Of a stretch of 64,000 nucleotides of DNA, positions 35,914 through 44,892 are shown piece after piece. The DNA comes from Polaribacter reichenbachii. Lineage in GTDB: Bacteria > Bacteroidota > Bacteroidia > Flavobacteriales > Flavobacteriaceae. Where the stretch lies: assembly GCF_001975665.1 (NCBI RefSeq), contig NZ_CP019419.1, positions 4,061,015-4,125,014 of the forward strand, read 5' to 3'. A program made the translations under genes and the position numbers. Positions within the stretch are counted from its first letter, which is position 1; every line of letters begins with the position of its first letter. The notes under the pieces were generated by a model. That model was not told where the DNA came from, made no database searches, and worked only from the letters and a program-made list of their open reading frames with translations.

Positions 35914-37149
35914 ATGCAGTTTTCTGAATTACCATTAAATAAATCCATATTAAAAGCAGTTGCAGAACAACGCTTTCATACACCAACTTTAGTTCAAAAA
36001 AAAACGATTCCTTTGGTTTTGGCTAAAAAAAATGTAATTGTTTCTGCGCAAACTGGTACAGGAAAAACTGCTGCTTTTGCTTTACCAATTATCGAATTAT
36101 TGTTTGATAAACAAGATGCAGAAAAAGGCGAAAAAAAGATAAAAGCTTTGGTGGTTACTCCTACTCGTGAGTTGGCAATTCAGATTTTAGAAAACTTTAA
36201 ATCGTATAGTAAATATTCTAACTTAAAAACTACAGCTGTTTTTGGCGGAGTTTCTTTAGAACCGCAAAAAGAAATTTTAGCCAAAGGTGTAGATATTTTA
36301 GTAGCAACACCTGGTAGATTAATCGATTTACAAATGCAAGGAAATATCGATTTAAGTCAGCTAGAAATTTTGGTTTTAGACGAAGCTGATTTAATGCTAG
36401 ATATGGGGTTTATCAATGATGTAAAAAAGATTGAAAAATTTTGTCCTAGAAAAAAACAAACGCTTTTATTTTCTGCAACTATTCCTGATAAAATTGATGA
36501 ATTAGCCAATAATATCGTAAAAAATGCGACTAAAGTTGAAATAAATCCAGAGGAAACTACAGCAAAAAATATTGGGCAGTTATTGTATTATCTACCTAAA
36601 AAGAACAAAACAGATCTATGTTTGCATTTGCTTAGAAATACAATTAATGGTAAAATTATCATTTTTAGACGTACCAAATTTGGTGTAGATAAATTAGAAC
36701 AAACTTTAATAAAAAACGGCTATAATGTTGCCAGTATTCACGGTGATAAAACACAAGGAGTTAGAAACAAAGCCATAGAAGATTTTAAAACCAAAAAAGC
36801 TTCAATTTTAATAGCTACTGATGTTGCTGCACGTGGAATTGACATTACAAATGTAGATGCTATTATTAATTTTGATATTCCGAATGTACCAGAAACTTAC
36901 GTACATAGAATTGGTAGAACTGGTAGAGCTGGTAAATCTGGAATTGCATTTTCGTTTTGTTCGCCAGATGAAAATAGTTATATCAAATCAATAGAAAACT
37001 TAATTGAAAAATCAATAAAGGTTATTGACGATCATCCTTATACTATCAACAAACCAAAGCACACTAAAAAACAGCCAAATACTGTAAGTAAAAATAAAAA
37101 AAGCAGAAAATCGGCAGCATCAAAAAAGAAGAAAAAACGCTGGTATTAA
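35914..37149 (+). CDS. DEAD-box ATP-dependent RNA helicase
   Basis: A 411-residue RNA helicase of the RhlE-like group. Motifs run in order: Q motif (TLVQKKTIP), I (AQTGTGKT, residues 45-52), Ia (PTRELAIQ), Ib (TPGRLID), II (DEAD) and III (SATIP). Then come IV (IIFRRTK), V (ATDVAARGID) and VI (HRIGRTGRAG). The C-terminal 40 residues are Lys/Ser-rich, a likely RNA-binding tail. It would unwind RNA duplexes in ribosome assembly or decay, cytosolic; the exact role cannot be assigned. Confidence 0.93.
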   Translation: MQFSELPLNKSILKAVAEQRFHTPTLVQKKTIPLVLAKKNVIVSAQTGTGKTAAFALPIIELLFDKQDAEKGEKKIKALVVTPTRELAIQILENFKSYSKYSNLKTTAVFGGVSLEPQKEILAKGVDILVATPGRLIDLQMQGNIDLSQLEILVLDEADLMLDMGFINDVKKIEKFCPRKKQTLLFSATIPDKIDELANNIVKNATKVEINPEETTAKNIGQLLYYLPKKNKTDLCLHLLRNTINGKIIIFRRTKFGVDKLEQTLIKNGYNVASIHGDKTQGVRNKAIEDFKTKKASILIATDVAARGIDITNVDAIINFDIPNVPETYVHRIGRTGRAGKSGIAFSFCSPDENSYIKSIENLIEKSIKVIDDHPYTINKPKHTKKQPNTVSKNKKSRKSAASKKKKKRWY

Positions 37150-37312
37150 GGTTATATAATTAACTAGGTTCAATATCTTTTTAACAATTCAAATTTTCCT
37201 TTTCCCTAAATAAAAAGTAACTTTAACCTTTAAAAAAGAATCAGTTACTAAATCTCATTTTTAAATCTTGGTATGCTCTACTAAGTTTACAATGAATTTA
37301 AAATATATTATT

Positions 37313-37720
37313 ATGAAAACTATTGAAACATTTACTTCAAAAAAAACAACAGTTATTTTATTCGGTTTATTTTTATCTCTTTTCTTATTTTCTAACCAAT
37401 TACAAGCACAAAGCATTCAAGTTAAAGGAATTGTAAAAGGAAAAACTTATGAAGAAACAGAAGTTTTAAACGGAGCAAACATCTTTTTAAAAGGTACAAA
37501 AACAGGAACAAGTTCAAACAAAAAGGGCGAATTCACTTTTCCACAAAGTTTAAAAGCTGGCGACGTTTTAGAAATTTCTTACTTAGGTTTTATTACCAAA
37601 AGAGTAAAAGTTTCTGCTAATTCTACCTACTTAATTGTTACTTTACAAGAAGATGACAACCAAATGTTAGGCGCTTTAAATAGCAACAAACGTTTTAAAT
37701 CTAAAAGAAATAAAGAATAG
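37313..37720 (+). CDS. Carboxypeptidase-regulatory-like domain protein
   Basis: About 135 residues from the ATG at 37313 (MKTIETFTSKK); upstream ATG/TTG codons are possible but add no conserved sequence. A hydrophobic signal-like segment (VILFGLFLSLFLF, cut near LQAQ) precedes one beta-sandwich domain of the CarboxypepD_reg-like type (GIVKGKTYEETEVLNGANIFLKG; GEFTFPQSLKAGDVLEISYLGF). Such domains usually precede TonB receptors; here the domain stands alone. It lies 5 bp before the transglutaminase-like gene, so the two are probably one operon. Confidence 0.78.
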   Translation: MKTIETFTSKKTTVILFGLFLSLFLFSNQLQAQSIQVKGIVKGKTYEETEVLNGANIFLKGTKTGTSSNKKGEFTFPQSLKAGDVLEISYLGFITKRVKVSANSTYLIVTLQEDDNQMLGALNSNKRFKSKRNKE

Positions 37721-37725
37721 GTTTT

Positions 37726-38736
37726 ATGCCAAAAACTACATTCTATTTACTTTTATTTTATGTTAGTATTGGTTTTTCTCAACAATCTGATTTTAAGCAC
37801 ATCAATTTTACGAAAGCTGATAAAATTGCCAATGCTACCAAAACCAAAAGGTTGTATGAGTTAAATAAACTTACTTACGATTTAACCAGTAATTTAGAAA
37901 CAGATGTAGAAAAACTAAGAGCAATTTACGTTTGGATTTGCAATAATATTGCCAATGATTTTAGATTGTATACATTAAACGAAAGAAAAAGAAATCGTTT
38001 TGAAAAAGACTCCTTAAAGCTAGAAAACTGGAATTCTAAATTTAAAAAAATTCTCTTTAAAAAATTATTAAAGAAGAAAAAAACCATTTGCACAGGTTAT
38101 GCCTATCTACTTAAAGAAATGTGTAAAATAGTAGGCATAGAATCTTATATGGTTAATGGTTTTGCAAGAACAGCAACTGTAGATTTCTCTACACTTACAA
38201 TGCCAAATCATACTTGGAATGTTGTAAAATTAAATAACAAATGGTATTTATGCGACCCAACTTGGTCTACAGGAATTTCTTTTCCAGAAGAAGGTAGATT
38301 TCAATTCATTTATAATAATGGTTATTTTTTAGCAGATCCAGAATTGTTTTTTATGAATCATTTTCCTGCTGATAATCAATTTTCACTTTTAGGAGAAACA
38401 ACTCCAAACTTTACAGAATACACAGAACTTCCTTTAGTTTATGGTGATGCTTTTACAATAGTTAAAGAACACATTGTACCAAAGAAAATGCATCATATAT
38501 TAAAAAAGAATGCTGTTTTTACTTTTAAATATTTATTAAAAGAAGAACATAATATCAATAAAGTAAAATTTGTTATTGATAGTGGAGCATCAGAAAAAAC
38601 AATAAAACCAGAATTTAATATAGAGAATAGCATTTTAACCCTAAAACATACTTTTAAAAGCAAAGGTTTTTTTGATGTTCATTTGTATATAGAAAACAAA
38701 TTAATTGCCACATACACTTTTAAGGTAACTAAGTAA
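37726..38736 (+). CDS. Exported transglutaminase-like protein
   Basis: A 336-residue protein with a signal peptide (MPKTTFYLLLFYVSIGFSQ). The transglutaminase core is complete: a Cys in KTICTGYAYL, a His in MPNHTWNVV and an Asp in YLCDPTWS. The helical LRAIYVWICNNI segment before it is typical of bacterial TgpA/YebA-like cysteine protease members. The last 100 residues look like a beta-rich domain. Probably a periplasmic or surface peptidase or cross-linker acting on an unknown protein. Operon with the preceding regulatory-like domain protein. Confidence 0.82.
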   Translation: MPKTTFYLLLFYVSIGFSQQSDFKHINFTKADKIANATKTKRLYELNKLTYDLTSNLETDVEKLRAIYVWICNNIANDFRLYTLNERKRNRFEKDSLKLENWNSKFKKILFKKLLKKKKTICTGYAYLLKEMCKIVGIESYMVNGFARTATVDFSTLTMPNHTWNVVKLNNKWYLCDPTWSTGISFPEEGRFQFIYNNGYFLADPELFFMNHFPADNQFSLLGETTPNFTEYTELPLVYGDAFTIVKEHIVPKKMHHILKKNAVFTFKYLLKEEHNINKVKFVIDSGASEKTIKPEFNIENSILTLKHTFKSKGFFDVHLYIENKLIATYTFKVTK

Positions 38737-39193
38737 ATTCTATCAAAGTTTAGATGTATAAGCTGTAACAAAATAAATGAAAATAAGCTCAAACTATTTG
38801 TAAATAATGTAATTTACTATTTCAAAATTAAAATCTAATATTAAAATACATTTAAATGCTCATATATTTTAGAGTACAGATAAAAACGGTGTAGCTTAGA
38901 ATGGTTAAGGAATTTACACTTTTAAGAGTGATATTATTACTAAAAAATTGACATTAACCTTAAAATCAATGTAAAGTGTTGTTAATACCTACGTAATTAT
39001 TATTGATTTTAACAGCATCTCTTACAAGTAAATAAATACATATTTTAGAAATGATAGCATTTTTAAAAATATAGAAATATTTACTAGAATTAATTAGTCA
39101 AGTTATTGATTACCTTATGATAGCTTTAGAATAACGTTTTAATTTTCTATAAATTCACTACTTTTATCCCAGAAATAAAAAAATAGAGAATTT
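38737..39193. other. 457-bp intergenic region
   Basis: The sequence is AT-rich with no open frame of note. A stretch at about 38888-38931 resembles the D-arm half of a tRNA (GTGTAGCTTAGAATGGTTAA) but has no T-arm or paired acceptor, so I do not call it. Short TACTTTTA at about 39160 is a one-base miss of the -7 box for the following gene. No terminator or repeat is convincing. Confidence 0.5.
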
Positions 39194-40087
39194 ATGAAGT
39201 GGAGAAGTAATAAAAAAAGTTCTAATGTAGAGGATAGAAGAGGACAAAGTTCTAGCAGAGGATTTAGTGGTGGTAGTGGTTTAGGTGGTATGTTAATTCC
39301 TTTAATTCTAAAATTAATTACCACAAAAAAAGGATTAATTATAGTTGCTGTAGTTGGTGTATTAATGTACTTTTCTGGAGTAAACCCTTTACAATTATTA
39401 TCTGGTGGATCTACCAATCAAATTCAAAATACCAATTATAAAGGTACAGCTAAAGAAAATGAATTAGCAGAATTTAGCAATCGAGTTTTACGAAGTACAG
39501 AAGATGTCTGGAATGATATTATACGTAATTACAGAGAACCAACTTTGGTGCTTTTCTCAAATTCTGTAACCTCTGCTTGTGGTTCTGCATCAAGTGCAAC
39601 TGGTCCTTTTTATTGTCCTGGAGATGAAAAATTATATATCGATTTAAGTTTTTTTCAAGAAATGGAAACCAGATTAAATGCTCCTGGAGATTTTGCTCAA
39701 GCTTATGTAATTGCTCATGAAGTTGGGCATCACATTCAAAATTTAATGGGCACAACAGACAAAATGCAGCAATTAAAAAGTAAAGTTAGCCAAAAAGATT
39801 ACAATCAATTTTCTGTAAAATTAGAACTACAAGCAGATTTTTTAGCCGGAGTTTGGGCACATCATGCTAAAAATATGAATTTAATTTTAGATGATGGTGA
39901 TTTACAAGAAGCGCTAGATGCAGCTTTTGCTATTGGTGATGATCGACTTCAAAAACAATCTTCTGGTAGAGTAGTACCAGATTCTTTTACACACGGAACA
40001 TCTGCACAAAGAATGCGTTGGTTTAAAAAAGGTTTTGTAACTGGCGATGTTAATCAAGGTGACACTTTTAATGCAACTTCTTTATAA
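39194..40087 (+). CDS. Neutral zinc metallopeptidase (YpfJ-like)
   Basis: A 297-residue membrane-anchored protein. The N-terminus is basic and Gly/Ser-rich. One membrane helix (LIIVAVVGVLMYFSG) lies at about residues 50-65. The peptidase domain has the zinc motif AHEVGHHIQ and a downstream Glu ligand in LELQADFLAGVWAH. The segment SACGSASSATGPFYCPGDEKLYIDL is the family's substrate-side block, with two Cys that may form a disulfide. Its substrate is unknown. It is followed after 16 bp by the acetyltransferase gene, likely cotranscribed. Confidence 0.88.
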   Translation: MKWRSNKKSSNVEDRRGQSSSRGFSGGSGLGGMLIPLILKLITTKKGLIIVAVVGVLMYFSGVNPLQLLSGGSTNQIQNTNYKGTAKENELAEFSNRVLRSTEDVWNDIIRNYREPTLVLFSNSVTSACGSASSATGPFYCPGDEKLYIDLSFFQEMETRLNAPGDFAQAYVIAHEVGHHIQNLMGTTDKMQQLKSKVSQKDYNQFSVKLELQADFLAGVWAHHAKNMNLILDDGDLQEALDAAFAIGDDRLQKQSSGRVVPDSFTHGTSAQRMRWFKKGFVTGDVNQGDTFNATSL

Positions 40088-40103
40088 TTTTTTTGGTTGA
40101 TAA

Positions 40104-40619
40104 ATGGACAAAATTGTAAAAGCAACTTTTAAAGATGCAAAACTTTTATCAAAATTAGGTATAGACAGTTTTTTAACGGCTCACGGCCATTCTGCACCTA
40201 AAAAAGATATAGAAAATTATCTTGCTAATAACTTAACAGAAAATAATTTTACATCAGAATTAAAAGATATTAGAAACGAATTTTATCTTTTATATGTTGA
40301 TAATAAACTTGCGGGTTACTCTAAAATAGTCTTTAATAAAACCAACATAAATATACCTGCTCATAATGTGACAAATTTGAGTAGACTATATTTATTAAAA
40401 GAATATTATGGTTTGGGTTTAGGTAAAATTTTATTCGATTTTAACATACAACTTTGTAAAGAAAATAAACAATCTGGAATTTGGTTAGCGGTTTGGGTAG
40501 AAAACCAAAATGCGATAAAATTCTACCATAAAACAGGTTTAAAAAAAGTAGGGAATTTCGATTTTAAAATATCTGAAACCCATAGCAATCCAAATCATAT
40601 AATGTATTTAGAATTTTAA
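40104..40619 (+). CDS. GNAT-family acetyltransferase
   Basis: A 171-residue N-acetyltransferase. The acetyl-CoA site is the segment LYLLKEYYGLGLGKILFDF, and the C-terminal core strand and helix are WLAVWVENQNAIKFYHKTGLKKVG. The acceptor substrate cannot be told from sequence. Cytosolic, with standard length for a single GNAT fold. It lies 16 bp after the YpfJ-like peptidase gene; the next gene seems to have its own promoter. Confidence 0.88.
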   Translation: MDKIVKATFKDAKLLSKLGIDSFLTAHGHSAPKKDIENYLANNLTENNFTSELKDIRNEFYLLYVDNKLAGYSKIVFNKTNINIPAHNVTNLSRLYLLKEYYGLGLGKILFDFNIQLCKENKQSGIWLAVWVENQNAIKFYHKTGLKKVGNFDFKISETHSNPNHIMYLEF

Positions 40620-40632
40620 ATTTATCTTTTGT

Positions 40633-40640
40633 TATCTTTG
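40633..40640 (+). promoter_or_regulatory. -7 element upstream of the propeller/NTF2-like gene
   Basis: TATCTTTG matches TAnnTTTG. It lies 17 nt before the second of two close ATG codons (40658), favouring that start over 40649. No TTG is well placed at -33. Confidence 0.45.
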
Positions 40641-40657
40641 AGAAAAAGATGTTTAAG

Positions 40658-41833
40658 ATGAAAAAAATTACTTTCCTATTTTTATTTGTTTCTAAAATAA
40701 TTATTGCACAAACTAATACAGAAATTCATCTTTTTGATATTGAAGTTTCTGATGATAATTACAAACTTACAAACGGAAAAAACATTTCTAATAACAAGGG
40801 TTATGACAGTCAGCCTTATTTTTATAATGATAATCTTGTTTTGTTTGCATCAGCAAGAAATGGACAAACAGATATTGCAAAATATAACATAAGAGATCAG
40901 GAAATAACTTATATCAATAACACAGAAAATGGTGGTGAATATTCGCCTCAAAAAATTCCGAATTCTATGAATGTTTCTGCTGTAAGATTAGATAATGATG
41001 GCTTACAACGTTTTTATGCTTATAATTTTAAAACAGGAAAAGACAAGGAATTAATACCAAATTTAAAAGTTGCTTATCCTCTTTGGTTAAATAAAAACAC
41101 ATTAATTGCTTCTGTAATTGTAAATGATAGTTTGCACCTTATTTCATCTAACTTAAAAAAGAAAACCAACACTACTATTGCAAAAATGGTAGGTAGATCT
41201 ATTCATAAAATACCAAATTCTAACTTGGTAAGTTTTATCAGCAAAGAAAATAAAGAGTATTGGTTATTAAAATCTCTGAACCCTCAAACACTAGAGATTA
41301 AAACTATTTGCTCTGTAGGTAAATCTGAAGATGTAACTTGGTTAATTAATGGTACTTTATTAATTTCTAAAGGGAATTCTATTTACAAATTCAATCCGAA
41401 GAAAGATAAAAATCTAAGTTTATTTTTTAATTTTACTGATGAAAACATCAATAATATATCAAGAATTACTGTAAATACCACAAGTACTAAACTTGCAATT
41501 GTTGCAGAAGTTTCTCCTGAATATTTAGCTGAAGAACAATTACAAGGTTATAATAAAAGAGATATTGATGCTTTTTTAAAACCTTATGCTAAAAATGTAA
41601 AAGTATATAACTTTCCTAATCAATTAAATTATGAAGGTGTAGAAAAAATGAGAGAAAATTATGCTTCGTTTTTTAAAAATACGCCAGATTTACATTGTAA
41701 AATTTTAAAAAGAATTGTTTTTAAAGATAAAGTAATAGACCATGAATTGGTTACAGTAAATGGCAAAACGTTTAAAGCTGTTGCCATTTATACAATAAAA
41801 AATGGTAAGATTACAAGTGTAACTTTTATGTAA
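40658..41833 (+). CDS. Exported beta-propeller-like protein with C-terminal NTF2-like domain
   Basis: About 391 residues from the ATG at 40658, which gives a signal peptide (MKKITFLFLFVSK, cut near IIAQ). Residues about 25-280 resemble WD40/TolB-like propeller blades (DSQPYFYNDNLVLFASARNG; GGEYSPQKIPNSMNVSAVRLD). The last 110 residues resemble a SnoaL/NTF2-like barrel (YNKRDIDAFLKPYAKNVKVY to YTIKNGKITSVTF). No active-site motif is clear. I infer a ligand-binding or scaffolding role in the periplasm or at the surface; the domain combination is the main clue. Confidence 0.75.
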   Translation: MKKITFLFLFVSKIIIAQTNTEIHLFDIEVSDDNYKLTNGKNISNNKGYDSQPYFYNDNLVLFASARNGQTDIAKYNIRDQEITYINNTENGGEYSPQKIPNSMNVSAVRLDNDGLQRFYAYNFKTGKDKELIPNLKVAYPLWLNKNTLIASVIVNDSLHLISSNLKKKTNTTIAKMVGRSIHKIPNSNLVSFISKENKEYWLLKSLNPQTLEIKTICSVGKSEDVTWLINGTLLISKGNSIYKFNPKKDKNLSLFFNFTDENINNISRITVNTTSTKLAIVAEVSPEYLAEEQLQGYNKRDIDAFLKPYAKNVKVYNFPNQLNYEGVEKMRENYASFFKNTPDLHCKILKRIVFKDKVIDHELVTVNGKTFKAVAIYTIKNGKITSVTFM

Positions 41834-41903
41834 GCTCTAATAAAACCTTTGATTAAAAAAGGTTTAGATTCTGAAAACTTCATAAAAAACACAATTTAAA
41901 ATA

Positions 41904-42314
41904 CTAATGAAATTTTTTATTAAAGTGATTTTTTAAAAATACAACTTGGGCTACAATCATTAATCCTAAGAAAAATATAGCATATAAAACTGTTTTTGAA
42001 AGACTTACTGTTGATAACAATTCTGGAACTTGAATTTTATCTAAAAATGAAAAATTAAGTTCTGGTGTCTTAAATAAACTCTTTTCAGTTGATTTAAAAG
42101 AAATTAAAACAATTGCTAAAACCAAAACAGAAATAATTGCCCATCCTTTTTTAGAAATTAAAGCTTTAGTTTTAAAAACTTTAGACCTACTTCCTTCTAA
42201 AATATTTTTCATTAAAGAAGCTGTAAAATCTGCTGATGGCTTTTCTTGCTCAATTTCTTTTACATACTTTTTTGCGAAAGCATCTAGCTCGTTTATATGT
42301 TTATTTTCTCCCAT
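41904..42314 (-). CDS. Probable anti-sigma factor (single membrane pass or two)
   Basis: About 136 residues. The ATG at 42314 (MGENKHINEL) overlaps the sigma gene's 3' end by 14 bp; an upstream TTG at 42323 is less likely. The N-terminal 45 residues are charged and helical, as expected for a sigma-binding segment. Two hydrophobic segments follow (GWAIISVLVLAIVLI and LYAIFFLGLMIVAQVVFL), suggesting a hairpin in the inner membrane. There is no zinc-binding HxxxCxxC motif. Calling it an anti-sigma factor rests on overlap with the ECF gene and membrane topology. Confidence 0.65.
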   Translation of the reverse strand: MGENKHINELDAFAKKYVKEIEQEKPSADFTASLMKNILEGSRSKVFKTKALISKKGWAIISVLVLAIVLISFKSTEKSLFKTPELNFSFLDKIQVPELLSTVSLSKTVLYAIFFLGLMIVAQVVFLKNHFNKKFH

Positions 42315-42885
42315 AATTTTCAATCATTTCTGGTTCAACATTTTCTTTAACAATCGTCAATAATTTTTTTCTAGCTCTGTGCAATTTTACCTTTAAATTG
42401 GCTTCAGATAAAGAAGTTACTTCCATAATTTCTTTTAAAGATAATTCATCATAATAAAACATCCAAATTATTGCACGTTGTTCATCTGGTAATTTCTGCA
42501 AACAAATATCCATAACTTTAGAGCGTTCATTTCTTTCAATTCCTTGTAAAATAGTTTCAACAGCTTGTATTTGATTAAAAGTAACTTCATTAATTTCAAA
42601 CGTTGCATTATTATTTCTATTCTTTTTTATGGCATCTAAACTTGTATGATACGCAATTCGATACAACCAAGTAGAAAATTTAGAATCGCCTTTAAAATTC
42701 TTTAAATTTTTAAACGCTTTTATAAATGTATCTTGACTTATTTCTTCTGCCTCTTCTCTACTCTTTGTCATTTTAAAAGCCAAACTAAACACCATATTCT
42801 TATAATTATCAACAAGATGTGCAAATGCATTTACATCTCCTTTAATAATTTTTGTAATATAAAGTTGGTCGTTTTTGTTGGTCAT
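42301..42885 (-). CDS. ECF-type RNA polymerase sigma factor
   Basis: A 194-residue sigma-70 family protein with only regions 2 and 4. Region 2 is EEAEEISQDTFIKAFKNLKNF and STWLYRIAYH. Region 4 has YYDELSLKEIMEVTSLSEANLKVKLHRARKKL, the promoter -35-reading helix-turn-helix. It is translationally coupled (14-bp overlap) to a membrane protein that is probably its anti-sigma factor. A TGTAACC-N17-GTC element lies just upstream on the coding strand and a matching one faces the divergent DUF6249 gene, so autoregulation is likely. The predicted transcript start falls only a few bases before the ATG. Confidence 0.92.
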   Translation of the reverse strand: MTNKNDQLYITKIIKGDVNAFAHLVDNYKNMVFSLAFKMTKSREEAEEISQDTFIKAFKNLKNFKGDSKFSTWLYRIAYHTSLDAIKKNRNNNATFEINEVTFNQIQAVETILQGIERNERSKVMDICLQKLPDEQRAIIWMFYYDELSLKEIMEVTSLSEANLKVKLHRARKKLLTIVKENVEPEMIENYGRK

Positions 42886-42894
42886 TTATATTAT

Positions 42895-42921
42895 GACTGA
42901 CTATTGCTTAATTAGGTTACA
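42895..42921 (-). promoter_or_regulatory. ECF-type promoter of the sigma operon
   Basis: On the minus strand TGTAACC (plus 42915-42921) is followed after 17 nt by GTC (plus 42895-42897). ECF promoters typically carry AAC at -35 and CGT/GTC at -10. The same motif and spacing occur at 43049-43075 on the other strand. Confidence 0.65.
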
Positions 42922-43048
42922 GTTTTTTGTGATTTTTTTATCAGATTTAAATAAAAAAAGCTTTTCATCTATTGAATAACTTCTTAAGTCGAAATAACCT
43001 GATCTTTTTATCCTTTAAATTAAATTTTAAAAAAAAATAAATCTTTTC

Positions 43049-43075
43049 TGTAACCTTAATTAAAATTCTGTCGTC
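43049..43075 (+). promoter_or_regulatory. ECF-type promoter of the DUF6249 gene
   Basis: TGTAACC (43049-43055), 17 nt, then GTC within TCGTC (43073-43075). It matches the element upstream of the divergent sigma gene in core, spacing and the AT-rich spacer. The predicted leader is about 45 nt before the ATG at 43127. Confidence 0.65.
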
Positions 43076-43126
43076 AAAGCTACAAACACAATAAAATTAA
43101 TCATTTAAACTTTAAAATTATAAATT

Positions 43127-43471
43127 ATGGAAATCGCAGTTTTGGCAATAATATTTGGTAGCATCTTTGGAGTATTTTATTTATTCTTTTCTACAAGAAA
43201 TAAAGAAAGATTGGCGTTAATAGAAAAAGGAGTTGAAGCTTCAATTTTTATGAAAGGGCATCAAAAAACCTCATCATCTACAGGTAAAGTTATCATTTTA
43301 AATTTAGCTGTTTTATTAATGGGAATTGGGCTTGGTGTATTTTTAGCACTTTTATTAGATACTTATTCAACTATGGATAGTGATGGAATTTATCCTGCTT
43401 GCATTTTCTTTATGGCTGGTGTTGGTTTGTTTACAGGCTTTACCTTAACTAAAAAATTAGATAAGGAATAA
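43127..43471 (+). CDS. DUF6249-like small membrane protein
   Basis: A 114-residue inner-membrane protein with three hydrophobic segments (VLAIIFGSIFGVFYLFF; VIILNLAVLLMGIGLGVFLALLL; PACIFFMAGVGLFTGFTL). A basic loop RNKERLALIEKGVEASIF follows the first; the phrase ERLALIEKG is typical of DUF6249 proteins in Bacteroidota. Function unknown. It is divergent from the ECF sigma operon and has a matching ECF-type promoter, so it is probably a target of that sigma factor and may help sense envelope state. Ends at a clear terminator. Confidence 0.8.
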   Translation: MEIAVLAIIFGSIFGVFYLFFSTRNKERLALIEKGVEASIFMKGHQKTSSSTGKVIILNLAVLLMGIGLGVFLALLLDTYSTMDSDGIYPACIFFMAGVGLFTGFTLTKKLDKE

Positions 43472-43491
43472 AATTTTATCAAAATATACTT

Positions 43492-43523
43492 AAAACCACT
43501 TTATTTAACATAAAGTGGTTTTT
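43492..43523 (+). terminator. Intrinsic terminator after the DUF6249 gene
   Basis: AAAACCACTTTAT (43492-43504) pairs with ATAAAGTGGTTTT (43510-43522) around a 5-nt loop, followed by a short T-run. Confidence 0.8.
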
Positions 43524-43566
43524 CTATTTTTAAAAAGCGAAGTATCTTTAGCTATATTTTTTCTTG

Positions 43567-44889
43567 ATGGAACACAATTATCAAAATTCTAAATTCAGAG
43601 AATTATTAGACAAACTGCAACAAGAAAGTTGGCAACTAGAACTACTAATCTCTGGTTTTGCCATTTTCGGACTTTTTTCTGCCATAGAACCTATAGGTAT
43701 TAAATACGATATTGCAGAAAACGAACAAGATTTAGTTAGTACAATATTGTGGTATGCTGCCTTAGTTTCTAGCTGGATTTTGGTCTCAAATCTACTAATT
43801 CACGTAATTTTAAGAGGTTTATGGATTGGTGCTTTAGGTTTACGTTATATTTCTGGAGATATAGATTATGACGAACTCAATTACTCAGAAAAATTCACCA
43901 ATTTTCTTCAAAAAAGAATTGGTTCTTTTGATAAATATATTGCCAATTTAGAAAATTATTGTAGTGTACTTTTTGCAGTTTCTTTCCTATTTATTTTCTA
44001 TTTCTTAGCTTGTTTACTATGTATAATTGCTATACTATTAACGGTTTTTATTTTTTTAGATACTGGCTTACAAGACACTTGGGGTTTTATATTATTAATG
44101 ATAGGTATATTATTAATTTTATTTATTTGCTTTGGTGCATTACTAACATTTATAGATTTTATTAGCCAAGGTTTTTTAAAAAGAAAAAAATGGACTTCTA
44201 AATTCTATTTTCCAATTTATAAAATATTTAGTTTTATAACTTTATCCTTTTTATATAGACCTTTAGTTTACAACTTTTTAGATAACAAATTCGGTAAAAA
44301 ACTCAGCTGGATTTTAATACCTATTTATGTAGGTATCATTTTCTTAACTACATTTAGCAACCATAAATCGAATTATTTAAACAAAGAAAACAGATCCTCT
44401 AAATATTATTCTAATGCCAATAATTACGATGATCAAATACTGCATGAAAACGATTTTATTAAAACTGCCACAATTCCATCAAAAGTAATAACAGATAATT
44501 ATTTAAAAGTATTTCTGGTTCATAATGAAAATTTAGAAGATAGATTATATGAACTTAACAAAGGTCTAAAACCAAAAGAAGATAGAAGAGGCTTTAGATC
44601 TAGCGCAGTTTCTTTTGGCAGTTTTCTTCAAAAAAGAGATAGTTTAACTAAAGAATATTACCAAACTCTTAATAGTACTTATAAAATTTATATTGATAAA
44701 AACAAACACCAAACAGATTTTATAGCAACTACAAACAAATATAAACGACTGGGTTTTGAAACTTTTTTAGATATTGATACTTTATCTTATGGTAAACATT
44801 TTTTAGAAATTACAAAGAAAAGAATTCGAAAAAAAGATACTTTAAACCCAATAATTGTAACCATTCCTTTTTGGAAATTTAAAAAGTAA
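43567..44889 (+). CDS. Multi-pass membrane protein of unknown function
   Basis: About 440 residues from the ATG at 43567. The first 250 residues hold about six hydrophobic segments, for example LLISGFAIFGLFSAI, ILVSNLLIHVILRG, FLFIFYFLACLLCIIAILLTVFIF and LSWILIPIYVGIIFLT. The last 190 residues are soluble, Lys/Asp-rich and of mixed structure. I recognise no family motif. It lies 3 bp before the M28 peptidase gene, so the two are probably translated from one message. A membrane partner or regulator of the peptidase is possible but is only positional inference. Confidence 0.7.
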   Translation: MEHNYQNSKFRELLDKLQQESWQLELLISGFAIFGLFSAIEPIGIKYDIAENEQDLVSTILWYAALVSSWILVSNLLIHVILRGLWIGALGLRYISGDIDYDELNYSEKFTNFLQKRIGSFDKYIANLENYCSVLFAVSFLFIFYFLACLLCIIAILLTVFIFLDTGLQDTWGFILLMIGILLILFICFGALLTFIDFISQGFLKRKKWTSKFYFPIYKIFSFITLSFLYRPLVYNFLDNKFGKKLSWILIPIYVGIIFLTTFSNHKSNYLNKENRSSKYYSNANNYDDQILHENDFIKTATIPSKVITDNYLKVFLVHNENLEDRLYELNKGLKPKEDRRGFRSSAVSFGSFLQKRDSLTKEYYQTLNSTYKIYIDKNKHQTDFIATTNKYKRLGFETFLDIDTLSYGKHFLEITKKRIRKKDTLNPIIVTIPFWKFKK

Positions 44890-44892
44890 TAC

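Noticed and set aside
38888..38931. tRNA-like half with GTAGCTTAGAATGGTTAA
   Set aside because: No T-arm, no paired acceptor stem, and the D-stem and anticodon stem do not pair properly; at most a chance match or relic.
39139..39417. 92-codon minus-strand open frame opposite the YpfJ-like gene
   Set aside because: Overlaps the start of a well-supported gene and has no family features.
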